21,289 nt of DNA from JBFKUL01 sp041635755 (GTDB lineage: Bacteria > Pseudomonadota > Gammaproteobacteria > Burkholderiales > SG8-39). Below are positions 20,667 to 21,289 of this stretch, in pieces; position 1 is the stretch's first letter; each line of letters starts with the position of its first letter. Location of the stretch: assembly GCA_041635755.1 (NCBI GenBank), contig JBFKUL010000017.1, positions 1 through 21,289 of the forward strand, in the 5' to 3' direction. A program made the position numbers and the translations under genes. Under the pieces are notes generated by a model. The model saw only the letters and a list, made by a program, of their open reading frames with translations. It ran no database searches and was not told the DNA's origin.

Positions 20667-21289
20667 ATGGCTTCGCAACCAGGACCGACGGACGCTTTTG
20701 TTGCGGCGATTGCCGACGCGGGCAACGAGATGGCGCAAGGCTGGCTGCGGCTGGTGACGAGTGCGCCGCAGGCCGGTGCGCCGGCACCCTGGCTCACCGA
20801 GCACTTTCCGGATTCCCCGCGACTGGCCAAGCTGCAGACCGAGTACCTGCAGAACCAGGCGCGGCTCTGGGTGTCGCTGATGCAGGGCGACGGCGCTGCC
20901 ACGGTCGCCGCGCCTGAGCCCGGCGATCGGCGCTTTGCCGCGAAGGCTTGGCGTGAGAATTCCTATTACGACTACCTGCGGCAATCCTATCTGCTGCTCT
21001 CCGCATATCTGAAGGAGCTTGCCGAGGGCGCCGAGCTGCGTGGACAGGCCAAGGAGCGACTGCGTTTTTCCGTGCAGCAATGGCTTGACGCGATGTCGCC
21101 GGCGAACTTCGCCGCCACCAACCCGGAGGCGCTGCGCGAGGCGATCGACAGCAACGGCGAGAGCCTGACCAAGGGGCTTGCAAATCTGATCGCGGATATG
21201 CGCAAGGGCCGCATCAGCCAGACTGACGAATCAGCGTTCGAAGTCGGTCGCAATCTGGCCACCACGCCTGGCGAAGTGATCTACCAGAA
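20667..21289 (+). CDS. phaC: Class I poly(3-hydroxyalkanoate) synthase PhaC, N-terminal part (3' end outside window)
   Basis: Polymerises hydroxyacyl-CoA into storage polyester granules. The frame is open from ATG 20667 to the window end (207 codons and 2 bases). The N-terminal domain of class I synthases is clear: GDRRFAAKAWRENSYYDYLRQSYLL (about 90-114), LRFSVQQWLDAMSPANFAATNPEAL (about 132-156), GESLTKGLANLIADMRKGRISQTDESAFEVGRNLATTPGEVIYQ (to the end). The lipase-like box with the catalytic Cys lies beyond the window. GAGG sits immediately before the ATG, too close for ideal spacing, and an in-frame TTG at 20643 is an alternative start. No other granule gene is visible in the window. Confidence 0.95.
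   Translation, partial: MASQPGPTDAFVAAIADAGNEMAQGWLRLVTSAPQAGAPAPWLTEHFPDSPRLAKLQTEYLQNQARLWVSLMQGDGAATVAAPEPGDRRFAAKAWRENSYYDYLRQSYLLLSAYLKELAEGAELRGQAKERLRFSVQQWLDAMSPANFAATNPEALREAIDSNGESLTKGLANLIADMRKGRISQTDESAFEVGRNLATTPGEVIYQ

Overview
The window is a GC-rich, gene-dense piece of a bacterial chromosome, most likely a betaproteobacterium. Three things point there: the order ftsK-lolA-rarA-serS (shared by beta- and gammaproteobacteria), the bamD/rluD/pgeF cluster followed by a class I polyhydroxyalkanoate synthase gene, and the overall gene families. This is inference from gene order and protein features, since no database search was possible. No gap between genes exceeds about 220 bases, so there is no large unexplained stretch. 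I see no phage, IS element, CRISPR array or defence island.

Layout. 1-4015 (+): the end of ftsK, then lolA, rarA and serS packed head to tail (chromosome segregation, lipoprotein sorting, replication restart, aminoacylation). 4178-4627 (+): a small glycine-zipper protein with a near-perfect ribosome binding site. 4848-4937 (+): tRNA-Ser(CGA) with its own -10 box and a terminator. 5022-7343 (+): a stand-alone molybdenum hydroxylase large subunit. 7394-12216: an iron-uptake block made of a TonB-like protein and the three parts of a ferric-iron ABC transporter. The ATPase (-) and permease (+) are divergent around one Fur-box-like site. The binding-protein gene (-) faces the permease and has its own Fur box on a good sigma-70 promoter. 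12434-12952 (-): an NlpC/P60 lipoprotein. 13045-16858 (+): a truncated secretin-like protein, a DinG/YoaA-type helicase and a DenD-like dehydrogenase, overlapping or touching, probably one transcription unit. 16986-17798 (-): bamD. 17797-19530 (+): rluD and pgeF. 19590-20354 (+): a ZIP metal transporter. 20292-20498 (-): a small membrane protein overlapping its tail. 20667 to the end (+): the N-terminal part of phaC.

How the genes work together. Most are household functions of the envelope (LolA, BamD, NlpC/P60, PgeF), DNA maintenance (FtsK, RarA, DinG-like) and translation (SerS, tRNA-Ser, RluD). The coherent accessory theme is metal handling: TonB, FbpABC and ZIP transport, beside a Mo/Fe-S type enzyme subunit.

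The most interesting signals are small-scale: two genes (fbpC, nlpC-like) whose -10 boxes sit at the leaderless distance from ATG; a helicase gene with no canonical start where homology begins but a CTG with an ideal Shine-Dalgarno; a 12-codon leader ORF coupled to rarA; a split inverted copy of the bamD 3' end; palindromes that embed both stop codons at convergent junctions; a four-cysteine cluster in the FbpC-like ATPase; and a mini-secretin with no secretion system around it. I found no clear new multi-gene system, and the region is largely ordinary.
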